The notes: generated from the sequence alone by a model not told the origin. 64,000 nucleotides of DNA from Sclerodactyla briareus (GCA_026419785.1 JAODTK010001999.1:124001-188000), one strand, 5' to 3'; numbered from the stretch's first letter, positions 1 through 13,535 are shown. Program-made: numbers and translations.

Positions 1-630
1 TTTGGCATTTACACCCTTTTTGGGAATTACCATTTCCCCTCTACACTCTTATTATATATTACTAATGGCAATTCCTCTGTTTGAACAAAACAAATTTTTA
101 CGCACTCTGCACGGCTACAGAACCATCACTTTTGTAACCGCAATTTATAACAGTCTGGATTCATTTATCATTAGATTATCGAAAAAAACAGTCGTCCCCC
201 TTGTATGCAATCACTGGAAACTCCTGTGCCTTTACTTATATCTTGTTTGGGACAAAAATTTTGCTTTACCCTATAATTGCCGTTCCGAGAGGCTACATTC
301 ATTTATTTCAGACTCGTTCCTTCATATAAGCCTGCCATGTCAACTCCCGGTCTTCTTAGAATGCATGTTGATTCCACTCCACTTGCTCCTTTCCGCAATG
401 TGGAAGATGAAGCTACCATTAATTTGTTCTGTGATTGTCACACATTGGGAATTACTGGAAATACGAATGTACCCCTATTGCATCAGAAATGAGGTACGCC
501 CTCAAAAGGTGATATCTGCTTCCGCTGTTTTTAATGGAACCCATTCGACCGATTATTATTCTCTATTGCATCCAACTTCATTTTTGGTTGTAGAAATACA
601 AGTTTATTCCTGACGCTCATAATATATCAA
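1..630 (+). mobile_element. LINE ORF2 C-terminal remnant (L1/Tx1-like)
   Basis: This is a decayed 3' part of a non-LTR retrotransposon reverse-transcriptase ORF. Conceptual translation, with frame changes, gives FGIT...YY...AIP near the start, then FREAT..YF, HVDSTPLAPF, and a zinc-knuckle-like end (EDEATINLFCDCH) around 340-460. It is followed by a short hydrophobic tail ending at the stop near 613. The same order of motifs appears in the minus-strand copy at 55.0-56.2 kb, where they are better preserved (VDSPTCSFC...ETIIHLFCDC). That shared order is the main evidence. The terminal CxxC...H...C block is typical of LINE ORF2 ends (zf-RVT). No full RT core is present, so it is dead. The 5' part lies outside the window. 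Confidence 0.7.
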
Positions 631-1920
631 GCAATTCATTCAATTTGGATTTTGGATTCCGATTCTCTAGAACAAGAATATTTTGCATATCCCTGCCAGG
701 TTCTTTGAGTGTTCCCCTTTAGTTGCTTCGTAAAAGTGAAAGTTACGAATAGTGTATTTATTTTATTCCAGTTGTGATCTTTTTATAAACCTAAATGATT
801 ACTGCCTTGTACATTCATATTCATAATTGAAGAAAATATAATATGTTGGAGAAAAAGAATCTCGGAAGAGCCTGGATGCAGGCTCAATTTATTCCTGCTT
901 CACATCGGCTAATAACCCAGTTTTCGTCAGACATGCAATTTATAAACGCCTCAGTCTAATCAACCAGGAGTCCGAATCAAACTGGGACTTGCCAGGAATC
1001 TACTATTTCTTTCCACTAGAGCCGACAGAGATTTGAACAGAACGTAATTAGTTCTGATCAAAATCTATTCTTGTATTTGTTCCGTTTCCTGGTAGGTTGC
1101 CCAGTTGATTCGTCATATGATCAATGGCGCTTTCAATTTTTATCAAGGTTGCGACAAACATGCAGCATGTGAATTAGTGTTGTATTAGAAAACGATGCAA
1201 TATATTGATCGTTGACATGCTCAATATATGACAAACCGACCCGATTATTTTCACGTATTTTTCATGATTTTCCATCTTTTTTTTTCTCTCGCATGTTTCG
1301 TATTTGATCCCGTTGTTATGTATTATTGTTCTATTGTCTTAATTCGACCTCTTACTGTATGGTTATTAGGCTATTTTTGTTTGTACTTCTTAATAATTCT
1401 TCATCTGCAGCATGTATTTTTCCCTTGTCGATATAATAAGTTTATCTATCTATCTATTCTCTAATTTTTTATCTTACTGGAACAAAATGACTGACGGGCA
1501 AGCCTTTGCAACGTTTCCAATAAAAAAAAAACCTGACAGTATATCCACTGTCAACCTCACTCAAAGGAGGTCATTGCTGAACCCAGCACTCTCAGCAAAC
1601 TCGACTACATTCTTGCTGTATTGTCTCTACACAACCAAACATTAAGCATTGGGGTACGATGTTGATCCAACGCAGTACCAAGATACAAGTTGTACATATG
1701 TCTCGGTGTACTTGCATAGATATTCTTGGCACCCACCATCCGTTTATTGATTATGCATGTCTCTCCGAGCACCCATGTTCTCTAGCGTTAGTAGCGGCTA
1801 AGCATTTGCAAACATTTTATTTTTGTTTTCTGTGTTTTCTAATTCCCCATTGTCGCCGTAACATTATTCAGCTGCCGGTAACATGTTGTTGAGCACGTGA
1901 AATTGGGCCTCATGAGAGCA
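631..1920. other. spacer, no gene seen
   Basis: A+T-rich sequence with a few short open frames and no recognisable domain, splice-flanked exon or RNA gene. Confidence 0.5.
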
Positions 1921-2069
1921 AGTATATCTATATATATATATATATATTATATATATATATATATATTATAATTATAGTATATATATAATATATATATATA
2001 TATTACCTATATCTATATATATATATCTATATATATATATTATATATATATAATATATATCTATATATA

Positions 2070-2107
<38 letters not shown>

Positions 2108-2175
2108 TATATATATTATCTATATATATTCATATATATATATGTAGATATATATTCAATATATATATATAGGAG
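1921..2175. repeat. (TA)n-rich microsatellite
   Basis: About 250 bases of nearly pure alternating TA with occasional tatc/attata interruptions. The small minus-strand open frame running into its end is a by-product of the repeat. Confidence 0.95.
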
Positions 2176-3650
2176 AATCCTCACCTGCGAACTTTGATCC
2201 ATGAGCTTTTTGAAATGCTGAAACTTGATATACCGTAATGTAATCAAGAATAGGTCAATATTCGAATTTCCAGTAGGCCTATAACGCTTCGCACTCCATC
2301 TGCAATAATCGTAAATGTACAGCCGAGAATCGATAAATGTTGTCTTATATACTGTGAACAAATTACCTAAATTCGTCAACGATTTTTCAATCACTTAGCA
2401 TGCTGATGATAGGCCTCTTTTTGAAAGTCAAGTAGTTTGTATCGTACTTTCCATTGCATGACGCACGCCTCCATCACCGAACAGGTTGGGTCATCATAAA
2501 ATGTATAAACTTGTCTAATTTGTTTTGATATATCCGCACGAATAGGGCCCAGTTTCATTCTCATTAAAATCACCCTTTGCTATATCGCAGGAGGATTTAT
2601 TTAGGTTCACTCCAGTCACATGATCATATATGGTCTGCAGTTGTTGACGGTCTCTTGGTTCAGTGAACTAGGAAAGGGTAAAGTCTTCCAATTTACAGTC
2701 TTTGTGACAAATGCTTTCGACTCCAGAACACTATAGATTGCTCATCGCGTCTGTCTTATGAGGTCTTGGAGCGTCAGATGAAGCAATTACGCAATGTGAC
2801 GCAGCAGTGGCGGTTTCCGCAAGTTGGAAAATCGTAAACGGGTGTTCAGCGGTATTGAATCCCTCATCCCTGTTTTCGTACGGTATCTTTATTGAGTCTG
2901 GGAGGATTTTTGAAATCTCAGATACCAAATCGAATGTAGTGTTCCTATCAGATAGCCTGGGGCATTGCATGAAGGGATATCCCCTCTCGTCGAGTCGTAT
3001 GACAGGCGGAAAAAATCTACAACCTCCGTCAAATAAAGAACGTATGTTGTTCGACAAAAAATAAAACCTGTTGGTTCATAGCTAAACTTATGTTCCTGAT
3101 GGGTCATGTTGCTGATCCATCTCTGAATTTAAGGCGTTCGCAGAGGCCCTGATCCACTCAGTTGTTTTTTTTTTTTACTCGGGCTTAGCAATGCATGCGT
3201 TTATGCGAACATACATGGGATTGTCCCTATGTGAAATTCAGTACATTGCGTCATGTTCAACCCGTTGCACAGGTGTCCGTGTTGATGTCAACGTGCATAA
3301 TGATTGATATTCGCATTCCATTTTTATTTTTGGATGAACAAAGAGAAATCTATGCTAGTGCGCCCTTTTGTGTTGTGTATTTATAGGGTATCTGCGGCTA
3401 GTATATGATGTGTGATTGCGTGATGTTTTATGATATCTCTATAGTCAGGTGATACTTGAAAGGATGCTCCCTAGTACGTGGTCAATGCCCCGTACTGCTC
3501 TATTGCAGATGGTCACAAATGTGATTGGTGCCGGATTCAGACACCCATGACACAAATCCACCGCCCATTACAGAGTGAGAAAGTTCGGCACTAACCGGTC
3601 AGTTATGTGCTGGAATTTGAACCAGGAATGTTTGCTTGCAAGAGGGTCAC
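2176..3650. other. spacer with two overlapping chance open frames
   Basis: Between 2,731 and 3,064 both strands are open for 85-108 codons. Neither translation resembles a family I know, neither is bounded by a convincing splice or start context, and neither has a partner exon. The rest shows nothing. Confidence 0.4.
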
Positions 3651-3654
3651 TGCC

Positions 3655-3960
3655 GAGAGGACGGGATTTGTGTTGGCGTTGTGTGGGGGCGGGGGGGGGT
3701 AGGGACCTGAGAGTACTATCTAAGAAGAGCGCCACCACGGGTTGGCGGCGCGCGAGTGCACACGGAAATTTTACGTTTGACAGAACCCCTAAATGGCAGG
3801 AAACGGCACTTCCCGTGCCATGTGGCGACGTAAGCCAGATTTCTAAAATTGATTACAAAATGTTATTTCAGGAAAGGGTCTCCAAAACTTATCGCTTCAG
3901 ATGTTAGAGATCCAATTTCAAAGCGTGATGCGTGGCGGTGCTGTGACATTCTCAAATACC
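3655..3960 (+). repeat. G-run-headed dispersed repeat, copy 1
   Basis: It begins at a broken G-run near 3,690. It continues with 'ctaagaagagcgccaccacg', a short T/A stretch, then 'cctaaatggcaggaaacgg' and 'cacttcccgtgc'. The same block order (G-run, 'ctaagcg..gcgccaccata', T-run, 'ccagatgccggaaatg', 'ttcc.gggc') recurs at 4.5 kb, 17.3 kb and 18.4 kb. Divergence between copies is high and no coding capacity is apparent. Confidence 0.65.
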
Positions 3961-4144
3961 ATTCAAGTGATGGTTACCAGTAGTCATGAAAGGAGCCAAT
4001 GGAATTGGCAATGGCAACAACAGTACGTTCGCGCGCAAGCGCGAGATTTTGCCGAATCTAATTTGACCAACGACATTGCCATGAACCCCCTTTGACCTTT
4101 TTTCACTTAGAGATGCCTGCTCTTTTAATCACAGATTACGGACC

Positions 4145-4370
4145 CCATTTTTTACTCTCTATTGAGCGACCACAGACACATGGGCGGGACACTTCCAATC
4201 AGGGACCAGAAAGGTGAAAATAATGAGTGATAACACAGAAAGTAAGACCGCCAACTTGTGCGCGGGGCGCTCACGATTTTTTTTTTTCACTTTTGGATAT
4301 CCCATCGAAAAGTCAGGAAATTTTTGGATAGAACTTATCTCCACATGAATCTTGAATAATTTTTGCACGT
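4145..4370 (-). repeat. possible reverse copy of the G-run-headed repeat
   Basis: Read on the minus strand, this holds a T/A-run next to 'cgtgagcgccccgcgcac', resembling the 'gcgccacc...T-run' part of the neighbouring copies. The G-run head is missing. The assignment is weak. Confidence 0.3.
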
Positions 4371-4524
4371 GTTGTGGCGTTCCTGGCGCAATATTCGATG
4401 ACTCTATTTTTATGCCTTAGTATGGGCCACCGCGCATGAAAAACCAATTTTCACACAATGTGGTAGCCCCATAATTGATTGCTTAATACTTAAATTCAAA
4501 TTTGCCCAAACGCCCAATGGATGT

Positions 4525-4770
4525 CACCATGCCTCTCCATACGGGGGGGGGGGGGGCATTTGTCGGGGGCCGCACAAGAACATATCTAAGCGGAGCGCCA
4601 CCATAGGTTGGGCCTAGCGCGACAGGATTTTTTTTGCGCAAGCCCCCCCAGATGCCGGAAATGACCTCTCCGGGCGTTTCAGGCCTTGCCTTGACACCAA
4701 GCTTCAAATCTGGCATTTTGTGATCAAAATTCTGTAACGTGGAAATTTTTACCATTTTGTCATACCTCGG
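4525..4770 (+). repeat. G-run-headed dispersed repeat, copy 2
   Basis: A 13-G run at about 4,544 is followed by 'atctaagcggagcgccacca', a T8 tract, then 'cccagatgccggaaatgacc' and 'gggcgtttcaggccttgcc'. It shares its architecture with 3.66, 17.3 and 18.4 kb. It is one of the best-preserved copies here. Confidence 0.7.
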
Positions 4771-6137
4771 TTTAGCGCTGCCCCGACTTCAACTTTCGGC
4801 CAGAAATATCAAACCATTGGTGCTCTAATAGGGAAAACAGGATCTTCAAAATTTGGGACATTAGCTAGCTTTAGCTCTACTGCCCCAACCCCATGATATG
4901 ACGTCAGCCGAAAGAGCAGGGAACTTCCGAGTCGCAGTTATCTGGAGAAAACATGCGCTGAAAAATTCCAAGCAGTCTGACAGCACAGGCTACTGCAGTT
5001 CAAAATCGTGCGTGGTTGAGGGAGGAGAACAGCCGGAGGTTAAATGGTTTTTTTAGTAATCAAAAAGAGGTTGATTGTAGTTTTCAAGCGTTACTGAGGA
5101 GCGTGTTCGTTCTTTGATGCCACTAACAAATATGTATAAGTTAGGGGGCCCAATGAGGCGGAAATTTCCATAAAGTGCTGCGGAGATGACGGGAAGAAGC
5201 CAACGGACAAATCCGACTACCAGACGCGCGAAACACAAACTTTGTTCACTTTTTAGTGTATTCGAGGCGAATTTGTCCCTTTTTTGTACTTGTTTTTTCG
5301 AACCTGATTCCAGCGATTTTTTTTCTAAAATTTGAGACTTAGTCTTTTAGCCACTTGATTGCGAATCATTTCTTTTGATGACAACGGCTATTTTGAGGCG
5401 TTCCCTAGCCGCATTTTCGATGCCCCCACCTCATAGCTGATAGTTGTGACCGCGACCCAACTTTCAACGAGTGGTCGACCACACCCATGAAAAAAAAAAA
5501 ATAACAGATCCGCCAATCTTATGCCAATAACGATATGGATGGAAGACGAACCCTTTCTTCCATTGCTAATTAAAGACAACCCGATAAATTTCAGCATTTT
5601 TTTTCGAGTTAAGGAACATCATGCACACAAGACACATCATATGTCTGATACACTACCATAGTCATAGATACCCGCGGACCGCAGTAGAGGCCAAAAAATA
5701 GGATATGAAGCAGCAGAATTCACTCAACTTGATAATTGCCGTCATTATGCATTTGTTTAGACACAGTTGCTAATGGATAGGTCGGATACAGTGTCCAGCG
5801 AAAAGTAGTCGATCTCGAATATTAGGGGGGGGGGGGGGACAAAATGGCTTGCGCCCCCCTCAAGCAAAATCCATGATCGCCGCCCTTGCATCACTGTCTT
5901 CGTCTGCATAATAATTCAACGGAGAATACAAAAAAAAAAGATCTTCAAATTCTTCTAATGACAATGTATCATGAGCAGGCAATCGGCTATCTGGCTTACG
6001 GACGGTCATACAAGAAGAGGAGGAAAAAGGGAAGCCAGGAACATACGCTGAACAGCGCACCCTACCTGTCCATAAAAGCGATACTCCCTAGTTGTAGCAA
6101 TCAGTTTATCCGAGTCACTCGTAGTTTGAACAGTTGA
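4771..6137. other. spacer with a 16-G run
   Basis: No coding signal. It contains a G-run near 5,824-5,839 and short A/T homopolymers. Confidence 0.5.
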
Positions 6138-6429
6138 ATATCTCTTGGTAGTTAGAAAAAGTCAGACGAATATAGCACAACGTTGATTTCTGAGTGTGGG
6201 CTATTTGTGGATGGTCATAGTGTGATTGGACATTACATGAGAATAAACTCATGCACAGGATCGTAACTATATCTGATAAAAATTGGGGCCGAGGGAAAAC
6301 GTTGGTGGTGATTCGCAGAAGTGAATGGTTTATTTTTTAATGTCCAAACCACACTATGACCATCCAAAAATAGCCCACATCAGAAATCACTTGTGTATTT
6401 GTCTGGACTTTCCAACTACCAAGAGATAT
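6138..6429. mobile_element. foldback/MITE-like element
   Basis: Two arms of about 92-98 bases are inverted copies of each other. The left arm (6,138-6,235) runs from 'atatctcttggtagtt' through 'gtgggctattt' and 'ggatggtcatagtgtg' to 'ggacatta'. The right arm (6,338-6,429) is the reverse complement of that order, ending 'ccaagagatat'. About 100 unique bases separate them. The arms differ by small indels and substitutions. The ends permit a TA target duplication with TCTCTTGG termini, but the symmetry of the flank makes that ambiguous. No coding capacity: a non-autonomous DNA-transposon-like element or old foldback. Confidence 0.8.
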
Positions 6430-8215
6430 TAACGTTAAAACTATATTTCATCGATATTAGCACCATCATTATCATTTAATAACAATGATAATAATGTAAA
6501 CATCATTTCCATACCGCCCATTCAAAGACATATGCCACTTGGAGCCATGCATTCAATATTGAAAGGGAGAAGAGAACATAAAATAGGAATCAATGAAGGA
6601 GGAAGGGGAGAAACCAGACATCGATATTTGTGTGAATTTTCCAATCGATCCGTAGCCCACAATGTCTCATTTGAGATATTATCAGAATGGTTAATCTACC
6701 AGAATGTAAATCATCGTCCTACTCTTTCTCGTCAAGCATCGTTTTTGCAATATTATGCGGGGAGGGAAAGGAAACTGAGAAGTGTGATTAATATATACAG
6801 GGCCTAAGATAATCTTACAGTTATGACGTGTGAATCACATCTCTGCCCATGTCATCGGGAACGACAGCTAATTAGCAGAAAGTCTCCAGAACAGGGTGGT
6901 AACATGAAAGGAGAAACATAAATACGACAAAAACCCTGGATGAGATAAAATCTCTGAGACGATGGATTTTTAGTTTTGTTTTCGTGTTGTGCGAGGGAGA
7001 TTGTTGATAAGAAAAAAAGATGTTAAAGATAATGGGATTCCTTTTCTACCATTTTCCTGTTGTGATGCATGCCTGATTTTATTGCTATTAATTATAGCGG
7101 AGTTAAACTTTTGAGAGGTAATCGAGGAGTTAGTCTGGAAGGGTTATAGTCAGAGTTTGGAAGATATAGGTAGGCTTCATGTTAGGAAAAAATGGTCGGT
7201 AATCGTGGACACAATCCTTCCCAAGAACGATGTGGTTTCATTTCTGAAGGGCAATAGTGTTCGTCGTATCTAATTGTTACGTTATATGTTCGGAGTTTGA
7301 ACACGTTGAGTGCATTCAAAAATGGGGTTAAGAAAGAAAATTTCCAAACACTGTTCCATCTATTTATCCTCTATTGAAGTCAATGAATTGCGCAACGAGA
7401 AAAACAAAGATCTATATTTCAAGGTTTCACAAAATATTTTTTGGGACATAAACTGTAGCGACCATACGAATATTGTTGACGAAGACGTCAGCAGACAAGA
7501 ATACTACCGGTCCAACAATTAAGTAGATAAGGAGTGAGTTAAGTAATGAAATCATAGTAATTTACACCCAGCATAGAGTAAGAGAAGTATGAAACTTATT
7601 TGATACTTTACCGTGGAACGAACTGTTCTCGACCAACGAATAACACTAAGGTCAGAATATTCTGGAGTCTCAACCCGACTACCACTGCGCGTTCATCGTA
7701 CACTAGCCGAACACTGCTAACCAGGGCCCTCTGGATGGTTTCTCGTGTCCTGTTTTCCATTCCTTCTATAAATACTAGGGTATTAAGATCTCAGGTGTTT
7801 CGCCCTTCGTCTGCGTCGTTATCTTTTATCGTATACCAGTCGTATCTTCATCAGACGGAATAGGTAGGCACTAATCTTTCTCTATAGCATTAGCTGCTTC
7901 ATTGAAGTTCATGCATGTTGGAACTGGAAATGCAACGGATCTTTCATGTCTAGTCTATGGCAAAATGTAAACGGTACCCCATCTGAATCGACTTTCATTT
8001 TATTATGCGTTGACCGTTTACACAGGTACTACGTGCTACTCATTGTCCTCTTCTCATTACCCCTAATGCAGGACACCCATCACCCAGCCCTCCATGGCAA
8101 GGGGACCAAGGGCGGTAAGGTGGCATTGACACATTGGCTTCACGTTTCACTCCACAGCAATTCGAGGTCGATACTAAAGTAGCTGATAGATGTTTTCAAG
8201 CGTGACGTCCAGACT
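6430..8215. other. spacer, no gene seen
   Basis: Short open frames of 70-91 codons (for example 6,532-6,807 on +) have no recognisable motif or flanking exon structure. Confidence 0.45.
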
Positions 8216-8353
8216 ATTCCCACCCGGACAATTTCCACCCGACATTCCCAACGGAATTTTTCTTATAGTCGAATTAGGGTTAGGGTCCTAAAGTTTAGGG
8301 TACGTTTGGGGAGAATTGTCCGGGTGGGAATTGTCCCGGGTGGAGTTGTCCGT
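8216..8353. mobile_element. short inverted-repeat element with telomere-like core
   Basis: The left end 'attcccacccggacaatttc' is matched in inverted orientation by 'gaattgtccgggtgggaatt' near 8,312-8,331, which is followed by a second partial copy 'cccgggtggagttgtcc'. The core holds 'ttagggttaggg'. This layout fits a small non-autonomous transposon. There is no coding sequence. Confidence 0.65.
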
Positions 8354-10495
8354 TTTCAGTCAGTGTCTCGAGACCCGCTTCAAGCCACTTGTTTTAATAA
8401 CTATAATAATAATACATGGACTTCTATAAAGCCTTACGAAAACATCTCAAGCTCTTAACAGTGAGTGAATCAGACAAAACAATTCACAAATATATGTCTC
8501 CTGCAAGTTTTGAAAGAGTTCAGTGATGCTTCACTTCGATGTTCATCGGAAATTCATTCAATGGCTGCGCTGAGCCAGAATGAACGATCACCATAATGTG
8601 CTTTTCAAAATATCACCATATTTCCGTCATCGTTCAATTTTTTTAATTAATCCCGGAGTACTCAGTGCCGATACTCTAGTAAAGATGGAATTTAACTATT
8701 TCGACTCGACAGCTCGCTCATTCGCAAACGCGTGAGAGAACGTCACCAGGAGAGACGCTGGCGTAAACTGCCGGTAGAATATGCCCGTCGTATTCGCTTA
8801 CGTTGACTCTCAACAAAGGATTGATTGTCCTAGCCGGGTATCTGTCTCCATTTGGTCTCTGTCTCGGTATTTTCGACCTCGCTTAGATCCACCTGTGGAA
8901 TGTTACAAATGTTGCAGAATAAACGGTCTGTAACTGCTAAACGATTTAATGCTTAATAAGTCCTCTTTCCTTCGTGCCTTCAATAGACTTAGATGGGCCT
9001 ATAGGATAGGAGAGTATATTTTTTTCTCCCTATCTTATTGAGGTAGTTCCGTTTGGAAAGAGTGCGTAACGAGATGTCACTCATGCACTATGTCACGGAC
9101 ATTATATTAATTCACAGGAAGACACTCTACCCAATCACCCCGACTGCCAATGCGTCCTATGGGGTATGATGAACATCAATTTCCCCTGGCAATTATTTGT
9201 CATACATTGCATATTTCTAGGTAAACAGCAATGCTCGCACGTGTTGGGTCGCCGTCATGAAATGAAACAATTTTATTGAAGTATCTCACTCTGAATAGAC
9301 AGTATTCCAAAGGCTACTATCCACCGTACAAGACAGCTCAAGAGCAATGTTTAGCTCTTGGGAAAACAGGCCCAACGTAATCTCGTGTGCCTACTGGGGA
9401 AATACTCTGAATCGGTGCAAAAATGTGCAAGACGAAAGGAATGCGAGTCAGCTATTCTTCAGCGACAGCGCTACATATATAGCTCAAAACACTAAATAGA
9501 CATGATTACATTCGGTACATGAGCAAAGCACCATTGTCTCCCTGTGACTTTTCACGTGAACATTTCATTTATGGACCATATTTCTTCTCGGCAGCGTGAT
9601 TTATACCTTCCAGTATTATCGCGAAAGTCAGAGAGACGACGGAGTCGAGACCAAATCAACTCCAAAGTAATATCCCTTACCTTCTTTTGTCCTTCTAAGC
9701 ACTCGCGTCATAGCACACCTCAGATATTTATTTAAAGTCTTCAGTGAATTGGCTCTCCCCATCAATTTTCCGAGAGACCTACATACCGACATATTATGAA
9801 TTGAACTCGTAGACTTAAAGAACATTTCTGTCTCGCCAGACAATCAATACGTCGCCGAATGGATTAAAATTTCTGTCACCACTGCCTCCGTTCGTTACGC
9901 GGCTCTCGACAGGTTGACATATTAGCGCGCGGCTGTGTGAAATACCGAATACAGCTAATGTCTTTGGAAAGATTGCAGCCCCTCCCTGAAACATCTCAAC
10001 CAGAGTCATCACCTACATCCATTCCCTGGGGGTGTTAGAGGTGCCTAATGCCACAAAATGGCCATTCATTTGATGAAGTATATTTAGCTTCATTTAACAA
10101 TATTGAAGGCATTAACCTCATGCACCTGCGTGAATACGACTGTGCGTTAATTCTATTACCTGGACAGATACCAACCTGAGTTGACTAATTCACTAATGTA
10201 TTTGGATTCATTACTTCCAAGCACCTTAGGGTCCTACTAGGTAGTGATGAAGGCGCTATCAAGCGTCCAGAACCGCCACTTTTTTCACTGAACGCGTGAG
10301 CCATGTTCGAACATTCGAGACCAAAGGCGCAAGTAGAAGTGAATTTTTAAAGGCTGCTCCAGATGTCCAACTTGACAGCGTTGTTGGTTTGTGACATGAC
10401 TCAGCATTCCGAACCAAAGACTCGAGATGTCAGGGTTACATGGATCCCATGCACACTAAAGTCCCTCTTTAGAAACTATGGTCAGGTAGTGAACC
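8354..10495. other. spacer, no gene seen
   Basis: No domain, exon or RNA gene recognised. Several short overlapping frames at 9.5-10.0 kb look like chance. Confidence 0.45.
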
Positions 10496-10499
10496 CCAA

Positions 10500-10830
10500 C
10501 AATGGCGGAATCTTTAGTGGCATGCAGTACCGATTGTGACCGAGTGGGGTTTGCAAAAATTGTCGGCTTCCACCGGGGAACAGGGTTCGCATCCAGGTCG
10601 GTCACACCAAAACTTCGAAAAATGGTACCTGTAGCCTGCTCGCGGGGAGTTCAGCACAAGAGATTGGAAGTAGGCGGGGACAAACGAGGGGTAAGCATTT
10701 GCAGTCGCAGTCTGCGTGTGAGTACACCCAGCAGACAATGGGTAGTATCCAGGTCTGCACCCTCGTGGGCTTGAATAGTTCGATCTCTGTGCTCGGGCAG
10801 TATATCCATAAAGGAATAGAAACCAAAGTT
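10500..10830 (+). mobile_element. tRNA-derived SINE, copy 1
   Basis: It contains a B-box-like 'agggttcgcatccaggtcgg', followed by 'tcacaccaaaacttcgaaaa' and 'atggtacctgtagcctgctc', then a 'ttcagcacaagagattggaa' tail. The same order of blocks, more or less diverged, occurs at 31.7, 39.8 (minus), 42.1 (minus) and 53.2 kb. The head is tRNA-like, but I see no cloverleaf that would argue for a functional tRNA. Confidence 0.7.
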
Positions 10831-13377
10831 TCAGCTTGGCCAATTATGCTAGTACCACGGGGTGCGAATGGCGGGAGAGCGACAGGACTTACTAATTAGG
10901 TACACCGCAAATTGGATGCCATGGGATCTATCCTCAGGAATAGATACCTACACAGGAGGCATCAGCAGGCAAGTCATCCATTTCCCATCCAATATAATTC
11001 TTCGCAGAAATGCGATGCTCACATTATACCACAACTACGTTCACTCATGGACTCTCAGCCATGTATGTTACCCGTAACCTATGTACTAGTGGTGCGAGAT
11101 TCACGTGGGTACCTTATCCGCTTATTCCCAGAACGTCCGATCGGGCCGAATGCGAGATACCGACCTCATCTAATGTACGTACCTGGAACACATACAAGAA
11201 CATATAACCCCTTGTTTGGTGGGAATCTGTGTCACGGCTCTGAGCGTCAGTGACAAACTCCTCATGACCACCTGAAATCATATAGGTTAAACAAGATGAG
11301 AATTTGACAGACTTTCGGACTTGTATCTTGTTTTTAACGACTGCCGTGTTGGAAAACAGTAGGAATACTTGCGGACGTGTGGTAACATATGGGTTTTTTT
11401 CTTGGGGGTGGGGGGGGTATTTGCGAAGGTTCGGGAAGAGCCGGGTTCAATGGTGGGGAGAGCATAGCGCGTGAGATATGTTAGTAGAGGACTATCGTGT
11501 TTCTTTCAATGTTTGCTGATATATATCCGTTGTTGTTGTTGTTTTTCAGGACCGCCATACGTTCGCGAACACTTCAATCGAATTTTCCCCCACGCGCTAC
11601 AGACACGTAGTCCTCTGGAATTATTAGGAAACTATGGCATTCTTTGCTGTTCTCAAAATAGGACAAAGCCTCTGAGCCTGCAATGAAATATATATATCAT
11701 TCTCATTCAGGGGTATTTATGGCATTATTGAACTGAAAGGAAGGTCTGGGACTCGGCAATGAGACAACGGAAGAGACCCATATAATCCATATGAATTAAA
11801 AACTCCCTTCATTTCTGAGAATCGAATCTGTGTGCCTTAGCGTACTCACATTTCGTTAAAATAGTCACTCTGGCTTGGCAAGAAACGGATATTTCGCTTC
11901 ACTTACCCACCTCTTCCCCCGTCGAGACGGGGAATGAATCAAACTGAGTTACTCTTGGTCAGTATAGCTCGTAGCTCGGATTGAAAAATCTCTACCTAGG
12001 TCAGTGGCTCGAATTTGTTGGATACTAAATCCATAGCTCTTCACTTGGTTAGTAGGTAATCCCCATATTTTGGCAATAAATTTCCCAGACTGCCAACAGA
12101 ACAATACCAAGTGTTATGTATTTTAACACTTAGATGTGCATAGAGGCATAAATAACATTAAAGTGAAACAGAGAACACAACTAAGGGTTACTGAGATTGA
12201 AGGGCTTTATTATTATTCTTCTTATTATTTGACTTCGAATCGAAACCCTACACTTGGTGTTCTTTGAAGGTGTCACTTGGGAAACTTCAAATGTCCCTGG
12301 CAACTTAGGACAGCCCCACATGTATGCCCTAGCCCCCCATTTTACAGTTTAACAAATGAACATCACGTATCAACTTATCAACTCGATGAAATTTCTGCGG
12401 TCCATTTGCTTAAATAGAAATGAGACGGCCAACCTCTACATCACTCTCAAATGTGTTCGTAGTCACGTGAGCATATGATCCACTATTTATTTTCCTGTGG
12501 ATATATGTGAAGGGGGGGGGGGGGGGGGGGGCACTTGAAACTAAGCTTGTCCGTGACTAGTGGTCTAGACTAAATAGACCCTTTCCGGTGGGACTGTCAA
12601 GCCGCAATATCCACTGACTACCAATTCAGTCTCGAAGAAGATGCTGCTACTTTTGCACCCCGTGGCCATTTAGATCGTTTGCTGCGCCAAGGGTAATTGC
12701 CGAAGTATAGATTCATGTTCTCTGGGGTATGGAGAGCTGAAAATCATAATAACGAACAGAATCCTAAAACTGGTGTCATATTATGGCGTTTTGAAATCGG
12801 TGACCTGGGTCTCAGTAGAATAATTTTTGTACCATTTTGTGGATTGTATATTCGTTTGCGATTAAATTACGGTGCAGCCAATCTCAGACTTATTCACTGA
12901 AATGGTGGCTGAAATTGGTTGGTCAGTTAGGTAGGTTCGGCCTATAATTTTAATCGCAAGCAGTGAACTCGCAGTCTCTTCAAAAACTGAAGAGGAAATT
13001 CATTTCGCCTACACTCATTTACGATTTTAACAAAAAAGTGTGTTAACAGAATTCACTTGTCAAGCTCAAAGACGAAGAGTATGGTACCCTCAGAAATATC
13101 GTTGTTTTCTAGTGTCCTAATTTCACAGTCGGGATACATGGAAACGGTGGATATTGTGAGAGAACATGGATAAATGACCAAGTATGTTGCGTCATCCCAA
13201 CTACCGCGATGTTCTAGAAGAGGCCGAATATTCCCAACAATCAGAACGAGTCAGTCGGCAGCGGAAAAAACGCAGCGACGGTAATTTGACACCGATTCTC
13301 GGATTATCGAAATTCGTTCTGCCAAATTAAACGTTAGTTCGTCATAGGGAGACTTCAACTAAACGTTAGATAAATTA
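10831..13377. other. spacer with a 20-G run
   Basis: Contains an uninterrupted run of 20 G at 12,512-12,531 and a shorter G-run near 11,404. The frames at 10.86-11.25 kb resemble nothing known. No exon recognised. Confidence 0.45.
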
Positions 13378-13402
13378 TAATTAATTAATTAATTAATTAA
13401 TT
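13378..13402. repeat. (TTAA)n microsatellite
   Basis: Six to seven tandem copies of a 4-base unit 'attaattaattaatt'. Confidence 0.9.
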
Positions 13403-13478
13403 ACCTAGATTTACTGAATAGGTCGCGCACATCATGTATAAAAAGACATGAACAGATGAAAACAGTCATGTTTGTGCG

Positions 13479-13480
<2 letters not shown>

Positions 13481-13535
<55 letters not shown>

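Noticed and set aside
2731..3064. Opposed 108- and 85-codon frames
   Set aside because: Both strands open, no known motif, no exon borders; treated as chance.
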